A stretch of 64,000 bases of DNA from CAXTKD01 sp964244885 (GTDB lineage: Bacteria; Pseudomonadota; Alphaproteobacteria; Sphingomonadales; Sphingomonadaceae): NCBI GenBank assembly GCA_964244885.1, contig CAXTKD010000001.1, forward strand, positions 124,001 through 188,000. Direction: 5' to 3'. Positions 24,489 to 32,886 of this stretch are shown one piece after another; within the stretch, counting starts at the first letter, position 1, and the number at the start of each line of letters is the position of its first letter. Below the pieces are notes generated by a model. That model was not told where the DNA came from. It did not search any database and saw nothing but the letters and a program-made list of their open reading frames with translations. Both the position numbers and the translations under genes were made by a program.

Positions 24489-25466
24489 ATGAAAGCCGTG
24501 CTGTGCGAAGCGCTCGGGCCGCCCGAGACCCTGGTGTTCGGCGAGACGCCGACGCCCGAGCCGGGCAAGGGCGAGGTGCGGCTGAAGGTGCGCGCGGTCG
24601 GAGTGAACTTCCCCGACGTGCTGATCGTCCAGGGGCTCTACCAGTTCAAGCCGCCGCTGCCGTTCTCGCCGGGCGGCGAGGCGTCAGGGATCGTCGACGC
24701 GGTGGGGGAGGGGGTGACCCACCTGAAGCCCGGCGACAAGGCGTTCGCGATGACGGGGCATGGCGCGATGGCGGAATATCTCGTCGCGCCGGCCAACCGC
24801 GTGGTGGCGATGCCCGAGGGCATGGACTTCGACGTGGCGGCCGGATTCACGCTGACCTACGCGACCTCGATGCACGCGCTGAAGCAGCGCGCGCAGCTGA
24901 AGGCCGGGGAGACCTTGCTGGTGCTGGGCGCGGCGGGCGGCGTCGGGCTGACCGCGGTCGAGCTCGGCAAGCTGATGGGCGCGCGGGTGATCGCCGCCGC
25001 CTCGACCGACGAGAAGCTGGCGCTGTGCCGGGACTATGGCGCGGACGACACGATCAACTATGCGGCCGAAGACCTGCGCGAGGGCATCAAGCGGACCTGC
25101 GGGCCGAAGGGGCCGGACGTGATCTACGATCCCGTCGGTGACAAATATGCCGAGCCTGCGTTCCGCTCGATCGGCTGGAACGGGCGCTACCTTGTGGTCG
25201 GCTTCGCGGCGGGCGAAATCCCGAAACTGCCGCTCAATCTGACGCTGGTGAAGGGCGCGTCGATCGTCGGGGTGTTCTGGGGCGCCTTCACCGCGCACGA
25301 GCCCGCGGCCAATGCCGGGAACATGGCCGAGCTGCTGGCCTGGTACGCGGCGGGCAAGCTCAAGCCCCACATCAGCAAGACCTTCCCGCTTGAAAAAGGC
25401 GCCGAGGCGATCCGCTGGATGGCGGATCGGAAAGCGACGGGAAAGGTCGTCCTGACGGCGGAGTAG
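24489..25466 (+). CDS. NADPH:quinone oxidoreductase family protein
   Basis: A 325-residue medium-chain dehydrogenase/reductase (MKAVLCEALGPPETLVFGET). The GroES-like domain has the phrase VGVNFPDVLIVQGLYQFKPP and lacks the zinc-ligand cysteines, placing it with the zinc-independent quinone reductases. The cofactor domain carries AAGGVGLTAVELGKLMGARV and SIVGVFWGAF. Enzymes of this type reduce quinones, enones or enoyl-CoA with NADPH. It is divergent from the PanE-like gene with a 59-base gap. The exact substrate is not predictable. Confidence 0.88.
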   Translation: MKAVLCEALGPPETLVFGETPTPEPGKGEVRLKVRAVGVNFPDVLIVQGLYQFKPPLPFSPGGEASGIVDAVGEGVTHLKPGDKAFAMTGHGAMAEYLVAPANRVVAMPEGMDFDVAAGFTLTYATSMHALKQRAQLKAGETLLVLGAAGGVGLTAVELGKLMGARVIAAASTDEKLALCRDYGADDTINYAAEDLREGIKRTCGPKGPDVIYDPVGDKYAEPAFRSIGWNGRYLVVGFAAGEIPKLPLNLTLVKGASIVGVFWGAFTAHEPAANAGNMAELLAWYAAGKLKPHISKTFPLEKGAEAIRWMADRKATGKVVLTAE

Positions 25467-25472
25467 CGCGCC

Positions 25473-25667
25473 TTAGCGCCCCTTGGCGGCCTTCGGCGGT
25501 GCGCGCAAGCCAGCGCGCTCCTCGGCCTGGCCGATGCCGTCGATGAGCTTGCGGTAGACGCCGTAGGCGCGGCCGTGGTGGGCGCGGTCGCGCGCGTTGG
25601 TCGCGGCGCCCAATGCGGCCAGGCTCTCGGCGGCCTTGGCGACATAGTCTTCCATCTTGGTGGCCAT
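25473..25667 (-). CDS. Small conserved hypothetical protein, 64 aa
   Basis: Starts MATKMEDYVAKAAESLAALG and continues with a helix rich in Ala, Arg and His (ATNARDRAHHGRAYGVYRKL), ending in a basic tail APPKAAKGR. Alpha-helical and without membrane segments. It converges closely on the quinone reductase (six bases). I recall short proteins of this type as sphingomonad hypotheticals; no function is assigned. The Shine-Dalgarno GGGGAG is seven bases upstream of the ATG. Confidence 0.62.
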   Translation of the reverse strand: MATKMEDYVAKAAESLAALGAATNARDRAHHGRAYGVYRKLIDGIGQAEERAGLRAPPKAAKGR

Positions 25668-25851
25668 TGCGGTCTCCCCTGATCAAGCGGGAGCGCGACG
25701 CGGTCTCTCAGTCGCCGGGTGCCTGTGGACGTGCGCCGACGATATGTGACCATAGGCGCTTGGAGCGCGAAAGACGAGGGCGGATGCGCGCGGCCCTTGA
25801 GCCGGGGCTAGCCTCGCGCTAGGTTCGCTTTTCGTTCCTAGCGGAGAGCGC

Positions 25852-27207
25852 ATGACCCTCGGCCCCGTTCTGTTGATCGCGATCCTCGCCCTGGCGGCCG
25901 GGGGGGTGGTCGGCTGGCTGCTGGCGAGCCGCGCGGTTTCGGCGCTGCGCAGCGAGCGCGACCGGCTCGACGAGCGGGTGACCTCGGCCGATCTCGTCCG
26001 CATGCAGCTGGCCGAGGTGACTCGCGAGCGCGACGCGGCGCTGCGCGAGACCGAGCGCGAGCGCGCGGGCGCCGAGGCGCGCGCGGAGGCGTTCGAGCTG
26101 CGGCTGGCCGAGCTGAAGGACGCCAAGGAAGCGCTGTCGCTGCAGTTCGGCGAGGTCGGCGCGAAGCTCCTGAAAGACGCGCAGGTGGCGTTCCTCGAAC
26201 GCGCCGACCAGCGGTTCGCGCAGGCTGGCAAGGAGGGCGAGGACAAGCTGAAGCTGCTGCTCGCGCCGGTCGAGACGACGCTCAAGCGCTATGAGGAGGG
26301 GCTGAAGGAGGTCGAGAAGGAGCGCGTCGGCAGCTATGCCCAGCTGAACGAGGCGGTGGCGGCGCTGACGCGCGGCAACGAGGTCGTGCAGCGCGAGACG
26401 CAGCGGCTGGCGAACGTCATGCGGTCGAGCCCCAAGGCGCGCGGGCGCTGGGGGGAGGAGCAGCTGCGGACGATCCTCGAGTCGGCGGGGCTCTCGGAGA
26501 ATGTCGACTTCACGCTGCAGGCTTCGGTCAGCGACGGCGAGAAGCTGCTGCGGCCCGACTGCGTGATCAACCTGCCGGGCGGGCGCTGCATCGTCGTCGA
26601 CGTCAAATGCCCCCTGGTGTCGTTCGAGCTGGCGTTCGACGAGGACGACGAGGAGCGGCGCGCGGGGCATTTGCTGGCGCACGCCAACGCGATGCGGAGC
26701 TATGCCGCCGACCTCGGCCGCAAGAGCTATTGGCGGCAGTTCGACCTGTCGCCCGACTTCGTCATCATGTTCGTGCCGGGCGAGCATTTCCTGTCCGCCG
26801 CCGCCGAGCGCGCGCCCGACCTGATCGAGCAGGCGTTCCGCGGCGGCGTCATCATGGCCTCGACGATCAACATGCTGGCGCTCGCCAAGGTGATGGCGGG
26901 GATGTGGCGGCAGGAGACGCTGGCGGCGCAGGCCAAGGAGATCGCCGAGGTCGGCAAGGAGCTGTACCGGCGGCTGGCGACGATGGGCGGGCACGTCGAG
27001 CGGCTCGGGCGCAATCTGAGCCAGGCGAGCGGTGCGTATAATGCGTTCGTCGGCAGCCTGGAGAGCCAGGTGATGACCCAGGCCAAGCGCTTCGAGGCGC
27101 TGAAGATCGACACCGGCGGCAAGGCGATCGAACCCTTCGCGCCGGTCGACACGACGACACGGACGCTGACCAAGCTGACGGCGAACGACGCGGAGGCGGC
27201 GGAGTAG
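25852..27207 (+). CDS. rmuC: DNA recombination protein RmuC
   Basis: A 451-residue protein (MTLGPVLLIAILALAAGGVV). It has an N-terminal membrane anchor at about residues 4-24, a long coiled coil (about 30-190), and the RmuC nuclease-like domain with the characteristic phrases SSPKARGRWGEEQLRTILES, PDCVINLPGG, IVVDVKCPL and YPDF-type FVIMFVPGEHFLSAA. RmuC limits inversion at short inverted repeats and is predicted to be a membrane-tethered nuclease of the PD-(D/E)XK type (D-x-K in VVDVKCP). It stands alone here. Confidence 0.93.
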   Translation: MTLGPVLLIAILALAAGGVVGWLLASRAVSALRSERDRLDERVTSADLVRMQLAEVTRERDAALRETERERAGAEARAEAFELRLAELKDAKEALSLQFGEVGAKLLKDAQVAFLERADQRFAQAGKEGEDKLKLLLAPVETTLKRYEEGLKEVEKERVGSYAQLNEAVAALTRGNEVVQRETQRLANVMRSSPKARGRWGEEQLRTILESAGLSENVDFTLQASVSDGEKLLRPDCVINLPGGRCIVVDVKCPLVSFELAFDEDDEERRAGHLLAHANAMRSYAADLGRKSYWRQFDLSPDFVIMFVPGEHFLSAAAERAPDLIEQAFRGGVIMASTINMLALAKVMAGMWRQETLAAQAKEIAEVGKELYRRLATMGGHVERLGRNLSQASGAYNAFVGSLESQVMTQAKRFEALKIDTGGKAIEPFAPVDTTTRTLTKLTANDAEAAE

Positions 27208-27226
27208 GCGCCTTTCGCCCGGCGGT

Positions 27227-27329
27227 GTCACCCCCACCTAACCTCCCCCATCGAAGGGGGAGGGACCAGTCAGAACGTTGCAGGAAGGGCGTCCCCTCCC
27301 TTGATGGGGAGGGGTAGGGGTGGGGTGAC
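27227..27329. repeat. Long palindromic repeat, family C
   Basis: Outer arms GTCACCCC (27227-27234) and GGGGTGAC (27322-27329) enclose two hairpin-capable halves, CCCCCATCGAAGGGGGAGGG near 27244-27263 and CCCTCCCTTGATGGGGAGGG near 27294-27313. It sits between the rmuC stop and the convergent putA stop. It is similar in plan to families A and B but different in core sequence. Confidence 0.75.
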
Positions 27330-27356
27330 CCCGCTGGGCTTAACGTGAGGCGCTGC

Positions 27357-30300
27357 CTACAGATTCAGCAAGCTCGGATCGCCGCCCTGCGCGGTGATGT
27401 TGACCGAGAGCGCGCGCTCGACGGCGAAGCGGAGGAGGGCGTGGGGGCCGCCGGCCTTGGGGCCGGTGCCGGAGAGGCCCTCGCCGCCGAACGGCTGGAC
27501 TCCGACAACCGCCCCGATGATCGAGCGATTGACGTAGACGTTGCCCGCCGGGACGAGCTCGCGGACCTCCTCGGCGAACTTCTCGATCCGGCTGTGGACG
27601 CCGAGCGTCAGGCCGTAGCCGCGCGCCGCGAGCGTGCCGGCGACCTTCGCCAAATCGGCGGGATCGTAGCGGTAGATGTGGAGGATCGGGCCGAAGACCT
27701 CGCGCTCGAGGAAGTCGGGGCGGGGGACTTCGGCGATGACCGGGCCGAAGTAGGTGCCGCGCGTCGCCCATTCGCCGACGTCGAGCTTGCGGACGATCGT
27801 CGCCTCGCGCTCCAGCCGCTCGACATGCGCTTCCAGGTTGGCGCGCGCTTCGTCGTCGATGACCGGGCCGACATCGGTCGCGGGATCGGCGGGGTCGCCG
27901 ACGACCAGCGCGTCGAGCGCGCCGGCGAGGGTGGCGATGGTCTCGTCAGCGGAGTCCTTCGGCACGAACAGCACGCGGAGCGCCGAGCAGCGCTGGCCGG
28001 CGCTGCCGATGGCTGACATGATCACGTCGTCGACGACCTGCTCCTTGAGCGCGGTGGTGTCGACGAACAGGCCGTTGAGGCCGCCGGTCTCAGCGATGAA
28101 CGGCAGGATTGGGCCGTTGCGCGCCGCAAGCTGGCGGTTGATCGCCCAGGCGGTTTCGGTGCCGCCGGTGAAGGCGACGCCGTGGATGTGCGGGTGGCTG
28201 ACCAGCGCCGCGCCGACGGTCGCGCCGTCGCCGGGCAGGAGCGCGAGCAGGTCGCCGGGGAGGCGGGCCTTGTGGAACAGGCGGACGGCTTCGGTGGCGA
28301 CGAGCGGCGTCTGCTCGGCGGGCTTTGCGAGGACGGCGTTGCCCGCGGCGAGCGCGGCGGCGATCTGGCCGGTGAAGATCGCCAGCGGGAAATTCCACGG
28401 GCTGATGCAGACGAAGGTGCCGCGCCCGCGCAATTCGAGCTGGTTGGTCTCGCCGACCGGGCCGTCGAGCGTCAGCGGGCCGGCGAACTGCTTTTCCGCG
28501 AGATGGGCGTAATAGCGGCAGAAATCGACCGCCTCGCGCACCTCGGCGACGCCGTCGTTCAGGGTCTTGCCCGCCTCGTGCGCGAGCAGAGTCACGAGCC
28601 GGTCCATGTCCGCCTCCAGCGCGTCGCCCATCGCGCGCAGGACGAGCGCGCGGCCGGGGCCGCTGCGGCGGTCCCAGGCGGGCTGCGCCTTCCGTGCACG
28701 GTCGGCGGCGTCGTCGATGTCGGCGGCGGTCGCTTCGGACACGGTGCCGAGCACCCAGGAGCGGTCGACCGGGCTGGTCAGCGTCTCGGCGCTCTTGCCG
28801 GCGCGAAGCTTGCCGCCGACGATCGGGCCGGCGGTCAGGCGGTCGAGGACCTTGGCTTCGCGTTCGGCGGCGAGGCGCGTGTCGAGGATTGAATAGTCGC
28901 GACCCAATGGGTTCTTGCGCGCCGCGCCGTAGATGTCGGCGGGGACGGGGATCTTGGGGTGGCGTCCGGGCTGCGCCTCGACCGCCGCGATCGGATCGCG
29001 GACGACATCCTCGGCGGGAACGCGCTCGTCGAGCAGGGCGTGGACGAAGCTGGTGTTGGCGCCATTCTCGAGCAGGCGGCGGACGAGATAGGGCAGCAAC
29101 TCCTCATGCCCGCCGACCGGGGCATAGGCGCGGAGGGTGACCTTCTCGTCGCCCTGGTCGGCGGCGCGGTAGAGCACCTCGCCCATGCCGTGCAGGCGCT
29201 GGCTCTCGATGCGCACGCCGCGCTTGCGCGCCATCAGCCGGACGGCGGCGAGCGTGTGGGCGTTGTGCGTCGCGAACTGCGGGTAGAGATTGGGCGAGGC
29301 GGCGATCAGCGCCTCGGCGCAGACGAGGTAGCTCAAATCGGTCGCGGGCTTCGTAGTGAACACCGGATAGTCGGGGCGGCCGGCGACCTGCGCGCGCTTG
29401 ATCTCGCTGTCCCAATAGGCGCCCTTGACGAGCCGGACCATGATCCGCCGGCCGGTCGACCTGGCGAGCGCATCGAGGCCGGCGATCACCGCGCGGCCGC
29501 GCTTCTGATAGGCCTGGACGACGACGCCGAGGCCGGTCCAGCTGCCGAGCTCGGGTTCGCGCGCCAGCCGGTCGATCAGCTTCAGCGAGATGACGAGGCG
29601 GTCGGCCTCCTCGGCGTCGATCGCGAAGTTCAGGTCGTGGCGCGCGGCGATGAGGGCGAGGCGCTTGATGCGCGGGTAGAGCTCCTCCCAGACGCGGGCC
29701 TCCTGCACCGCTTCGTAGCGTGGGGACAGCGCCGACAGCTTGACCGAGACGCCGTGGCCGTCCTCGGGCGCGAGGCCTTCGCCGCGCGCGCTGCCGACCG
29801 CTTCGATCGCGTCGGCGTAAATCTTTTCATAGTGTTCGGCGTCGGCGGCGGTGCGCGCGCCTTCGCCGAGCATGTCGAACGAGCAGAGATAGCCTTCCTT
29901 CCTTGCCCGTTTCAGCGCGTCCTCGATGCTGCGGCCGAGGACGAATTGCTCGCCCATCATCCGGACCGCCGCGCCGACCGCCTGGCGGATCACCGGCTCG
30001 CCGAGGCGCGCGGTCATCTTCCTGAGGAAGCCGCCGAGGTCGCGCTTCGCCTCGTCATCGACATCGATTAGGCGGCCGGTGAGCATCAGCCCCCAGGTCG
30101 AGGCGTTGACGAACAGGCTGTCGGACTGGCCGAGGTGGCTGCCCCAGTCGGCGTTGCCGATCTTCTCGGCGATCAGGCGGTCGCGGGTGTCGGCGTCGGG
30201 GGTGCGGAGCAGCGCCTCGGCGAGACACATCAGCGCGAGGCCCTCGCGGGTGCCGAGCGAGAATTCCTTCAGGAAGCTTTCGACGACGCCCTGCTTCTGC

Positions 30301-30464
30301 GCCGGGCGCCGCGCGGCCTCGACCAGCGCCACCGCCTCCGCCTGCACCGCGCGGCGCTCGTCGCGGCTCAGCGGCTGCGCGGCGAGCAGCTCGCGGACGG
30401 CTTCGGCCTCGTCCTGGTACTTGAGCGCGTCGATCCGGTCCCAAGTCGACATTTCAGGCAGCAT
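27357..30464 (-). CDS. putA: Bifunctional proline dehydrogenase / L-glutamate gamma-semialdehyde dehydrogenase
   Basis: A 1,035-residue enzyme that converts proline to glutamate in two steps, passing P5C between sites. The N-terminal PRODH barrel (about residues 110-450) shows GEGARTAADAEHYEKIYADAIE-region motifs, MVRLVKGAYWDSEIKRAQ and ESQRLHGMGEVLYR. The aldehyde dehydrogenase domain (about 540-1015) has ISPWNFPLAIFTGQIAAALA, the general base Glu in AETGGLN and the catalytic Cys near residue 826 in SAGQRCSAL. It lacks the N-terminal ribbon-helix-helix DNA-binding domain of enterobacterial PutA, so it is the short, non-regulatory type. FAD- and NAD-dependent, peripheral on the inner membrane. 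Confidence 0.95.
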   Translation of the reverse strand: MLPEMSTWDRIDALKYQDEAEAVRELLAAQPLSRDERRAVQAEAVALVEAARRPAQKQGVVESFLKEFSLGTREGLALMCLAEALLRTPDADTRDRLIAEKIGNADWGSHLGQSDSLFVNASTWGLMLTGRLIDVDDEAKRDLGGFLRKMTARLGEPVIRQAVGAAVRMMGEQFVLGRSIEDALKRARKEGYLCSFDMLGEGARTAADAEHYEKIYADAIEAVGSARGEGLAPEDGHGVSVKLSALSPRYEAVQEARVWEELYPRIKRLALIAARHDLNFAIDAEEADRLVISLKLIDRLAREPELGSWTGLGVVVQAYQKRGRAVIAGLDALARSTGRRIMVRLVKGAYWDSEIKRAQVAGRPDYPVFTTKPATDLSYLVCAEALIAASPNLYPQFATHNAHTLAAVRLMARKRGVRIESQRLHGMGEVLYRAADQGDEKVTLRAYAPVGGHEELLPYLVRRLLENGANTSFVHALLDERVPAEDVVRDPIAAVEAQPGRHPKIPVPADIYGAARKNPLGRDYSILDTRLAAEREAKVLDRLTAGPIVGGKLRAGKSAETLTSPVDRSWVLGTVSEATAADIDDAADRARKAQPAWDRRSGPGRALVLRAMGDALEADMDRLVTLLAHEAGKTLNDGVAEVREAVDFCRYYAHLAEKQFAGPLTLDGPVGETNQLELRGRGTFVCISPWNFPLAIFTGQIAAALAAGNAVLAKPAEQTPLVATEAVRLFHKARLPGDLLALLPGDGATVGAALVSHPHIHGVAFTGGTETAWAINRQLAARNGPILPFIAETGGLNGLFVDTTALKEQVVDDVIMSAIGSAGQRCSALRVLFVPKDSADETIATLAGALDALVVGDPADPATDVGPVIDDEARANLEAHVERLEREATIVRKLDVGEWATRGTYFGPVIAEVPRPDFLEREVFGPILHIYRYDPADLAKVAGTLAARGYGLTLGVHSRIEKFAEEVRELVPAGNVYVNRSIIGAVVGVQPFGGEGLSGTGPKAGGPHALLRFAVERALSVNITAQGGDPSLLNL

Positions 30465-30514
30465 CGGCGACTCCGGGCGCGAATCTAGGGCGGAACGGCA
30501 CCTCTATCGCAATT

Positions 30515-30624
30515 CTAAAGCAAAATCCGACTGACTTGAATCACCCCAACGCCGCTCATCCCGAGCGAAGTCGAGGGACGCATGGCTTCTCAGTGCGTCC
30601 CTCGACTTCGCTCGGGATGAGCGG
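30515..30624. repeat. Palindromic repeat, family D, copy 1, with flanking 16-mer
   Basis: A perfect 31-bp inverted repeat (30552-30582 and 30594-30624, core CCCGAGCGAAGTCGAGGGAC) with an 11-base loop. Twenty-one bases outside the left arm lies CTAAAGCAAAATCCGA (30515-30530). Both the palindrome and the 16-mer recur at 54673-54780. It lies between putA and the doxX-like gene, both leftward. Confidence 0.9.
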
Positions 30625-30658
30625 CTCAGAATGCCTGGCCGCCGGAATGTCGATCGGC

Positions 30659-31057
30659 CTACCGCCGCGAGGCGTCGACGCTCCACGGCCCAGGGCCGGC
30701 GGCGGAAATATAGAGGAAGATGAAGCAGAACAGGATCGCCGCGTCGCCCTGGTTGACGACGGGGTAGAACGAGCGCGGCGCGTGCACCATGAAATAGGCG
30801 ACCGCCATCTGGCCGGACAGCACGAAGGCGACGGGCCGGGTCAGCAATCCAATCAGCAGGAGCGAGCCGCCCACCAGCTCGAGCAGGCCGGCGATACCCG
30901 GAAGCGACGCGAGCGTCGCGATTCCGTTCGGGCCGACGACAGGAAAGCCGAACAGCTTCTGCGTGCCGTGCTCGATGAACAGCAGCGCCGCGACGATTCG
31001 AAGAACCGACAGGAGGCGCGGCCCCCACACCGAATAGTTGATCCCCGACCCGGCCAT
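30659..31057 (-). CDS. DoxX family membrane protein
   Basis: A 132-residue protein (MAGSGINYSVWGPRLLSVLR) with four hydrophobic helices. The family pattern includes LRIVAALLFIEHGTQKLFGFP near the first helix, GIAGLLELVGGSLLLIGLLT and a central AYFMVHAPRSFYPVVNQGD. DoxX proteins are small quinone-associated or redox-related membrane proteins; related members include a subunit of archaeal thiosulfate:quinone oxidoreductase and a mycobacterial oxidoreductase-complex protein. The specific role here is unknown. It stands alone. Confidence 0.88.
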   Translation of the reverse strand: MAGSGINYSVWGPRLLSVLRIVAALLFIEHGTQKLFGFPVVGPNGIATLASLPGIAGLLELVGGSLLLIGLLTRPVAFVLSGQMAVAYFMVHAPRSFYPVVNQGDAAILFCFIFLYISAAGPGPWSVDASRR

Positions 31058-31142
31058 GTCCGTTCTCCCCTGGTTAAGGCGGCAAAGCTAGGCGGCTTTC
31101 GCGTCCCCGGCAACACCTGCGCGCCTTCGCGAATCCTCTGCG

Positions 31143-32396
31143 CTACGCAGCCACGACACGATTGCGCCCGCCGGCCTTCGCCTCGTAGAGCGCCTTGTCG
31201 GCGCGGCGGACGAGGTCGTCGGCGTCGCCGCCGTTGGCTTCGGCGAGGCCGATGCTCACGGTGAAGCGGACGCGGCCTTCGGCCGGCGCATCGGCGCCGA
31301 TGGCGGCGACCCTGGCGCGGATGCGCTCGGCGATCTCGGCAACGCCGTCGCCCGTGACCCGGGGAAGCAGGGCAAGAAATTCCTCTCCGCCCCAGCGGAC
31401 CAGCGCGTCGGTCGGCCGGAGGACATCGCCGCAGGCCGCGACGAAGCTGCGGAGCGCCTCGTCCCCCGCCTCATGGCCGAAGCGGTCGTTGATCGACTTG
31501 AAGTGATCGATATCGAGCATCAGCACCGAGACCGGGCCGCCGTCGCGCGCGCGCTTGGCGAGCGCGGCGGACAACCGTTCCTGCCCCCAGCGGCGGTTGT
31601 AGGCGCCGGTCAGCGGGTCGGTGGTGGCGAGGCGCCTGAGCTCGTCCTCCATGCGCTTGCGCTCGGACATGTCGCGCGCCACCACGACGAAGCCGCCGAC
31701 CTCGCCATGCGGATCGGGCAAGGCGGTGATCACGGTGTTGGCCCATTGGCGCGACCCGTCGTTGCGCTTCAGCCAGCCCTCGGTCTCTGTCGACCCGGCG
31801 CGCCTGGCCTCCTGGAGGAGGCCCGCGACCTTTTCCGCGCCGCCATTGTCGAACAGCAGGCCGAGATATTGGCCTTCGACATCGCTCGCCGTCCAGCCGC
31901 CGAAACGGTCGAGCGAGCGGTTCCAGTCATCGAGGCGCCCCGAGAGATCGAGCGTGAAAATCGCGTAGTCGCGGATATTGTTGAAGATGGCCTGGAAACG
32001 CTGCTGATCCTCGAAGATCAGCCGTTCCTGCTCGACCAACTGGGTGACGTCCTCGACGATCGCCATGTAGACCGTGGCGGCGACGCGATTGACCGTCAGC
32101 GAGATAACGGTCGGCGGCGCCTTCCCGGAGTCGACCTCGCAGCGGTGATGGGTCAGCACCGCGCCGGCGTCGTCGGTGAAGACGGCGATCAGCGACCGCA
32201 GATCGGGCGCGACAGGCGCCAGTGCGACATAGGCGTTCGCGAGGTCGCCCCCCGGCGTAAGCGGCATGAGCAGCTGCGCCGCCATCGGGTTGATCATGTT
32301 GATCGCGCCGTCCGCCGCGAATCGGATGATGCCGACGGGCGCCAGGTAGACGAACTGGGTCAGCTCCTCGAGCGCGGTCGCCGGGTCGGGGATCAA
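31143..32396 (-). CDS. PAS-PAS-GGDEF diguanylate cyclase, coupled to a PYP homologue
   Basis: A 417-residue soluble protein. The start is a TTG at 32396 that overlaps the TGA of the upstream PYP-like gene, so translation is probably coupled. A PAS-like region (about residues 12-110, FVYLAPVGIIRFAADGAINM) is followed by a second PAS with a PAC segment (about 130-245, QAIFNNIRDYAIFTLDLSGR, then GGFVVVARDMSERKRM) and a GGDEF domain (about 255-415). The active-site loop is GGEEF near residue 332, and the inhibitory I-site RPTD lies five residues before it, so the enzyme should make c-di-GMP and be product-inhibited. No EAL domain is present. The partner PYP suggests a light- or ligand-dependent input. 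Confidence 0.93.
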   Translation of the reverse strand: MIPDPATALEELTQFVYLAPVGIIRFAADGAINMINPMAAQLLMPLTPGGDLANAYVALAPVAPDLRSLIAVFTDDAGAVLTHHRCEVDSGKAPPTVISLTVNRVAATVYMAIVEDVTQLVEQERLIFEDQQRFQAIFNNIRDYAIFTLDLSGRLDDWNRSLDRFGGWTASDVEGQYLGLLFDNGGAEKVAGLLQEARRAGSTETEGWLKRNDGSRQWANTVITALPDPHGEVGGFVVVARDMSERKRMEDELRRLATTDPLTGAYNRRWGQERLSAALAKRARDGGPVSVLMLDIDHFKSINDRFGHEAGDEALRSFVAACGDVLRPTDALVRWGGEEFLALLPRVTGDGVAEIAERIRARVAAIGADAPAEGRVRFTVSIGLAEANGGDADDLVRRADKALYEAKAGGRNRVVAA

Positions 32397-32764
32397 CTCC
32401 TGCGCTCGACGGCCAGGTACATCCGTTTCGCGGCGGGCTGCTTCAGCAGCCGGAGGCGAACCGGGGCGGCCGCCATCTTGAGCGTGAAGACATAGTCGAT
32501 CACGTCGTCGATCGCCTCTTCGGTCTCGAAGCGGTGAGCGACCATGAAATTGTTGGTGCAGGGTGCGACGGCCGAGAAGAAATTGCGCCCGATGACGCGG
32601 GAGGGGGTCAGGCCCGACAGCGCCGCCTCGGCGCTGTTGTAGGCGACGACGTCGCCGTTCGCGGCCATCGCGACGACGCCGAAGTCCAGGTCATCGAGAG
32701 CGGCGTCGTCGGCCGCCTCGAGCCGGGCGAAAAGGTCGGACGAAGAGAACTGGATTGACGCCAC
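32393..32764 (-). CDS. Photoactive yellow protein homologue (PYP-like PAS protein)
   Basis: A 123-residue single PAS protein (MASIQFSSSDLFARLEAADD). Against the Halorhodospira PYP sequence as I know it (125 residues), it aligns without gaps through residue 70. FGVVAMAANGDVVAYNSAEA matches the [20 protein letters not shown] region, and VIGRNFFSAVAPCT matches VIGKNFFKDVAPCT. The chromophore-attachment Cys69, Tyr42 and Glu46 are conserved; Thr50 is Ser and Arg52 is Leu. If loaded with p-coumaroyl thioester it would be a blue-light sensor. Its genes for chromophore supply (tyrosine ammonia lyase, coumaroyl-CoA ligase) are not in the window. It overlaps the diguanylate cyclase gene. A non-photoactive PAS paralogue is the main alternative. 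Confidence 0.85.
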   Translation of the reverse strand: MASIQFSSSDLFARLEAADDAALDDLDFGVVAMAANGDVVAYNSAEAALSGLTPSRVIGRNFFSAVAPCTNNFMVAHRFETEEAIDDVIDYVFTLKMAAAPVRLRLLKQPAAKRMYLAVERRS

Positions 32765-32886
32765 GAGACACCTCTATCGCGGCCGGCTTCAGAGGATCAT
32801 CGCCAATCGCCTTGCCTTCTAACACATCCGCCATCCCGCAGCGATGCGGCTTGGCGGCGGCCTCCCGGCTCTGCTAGCCTGACGGC

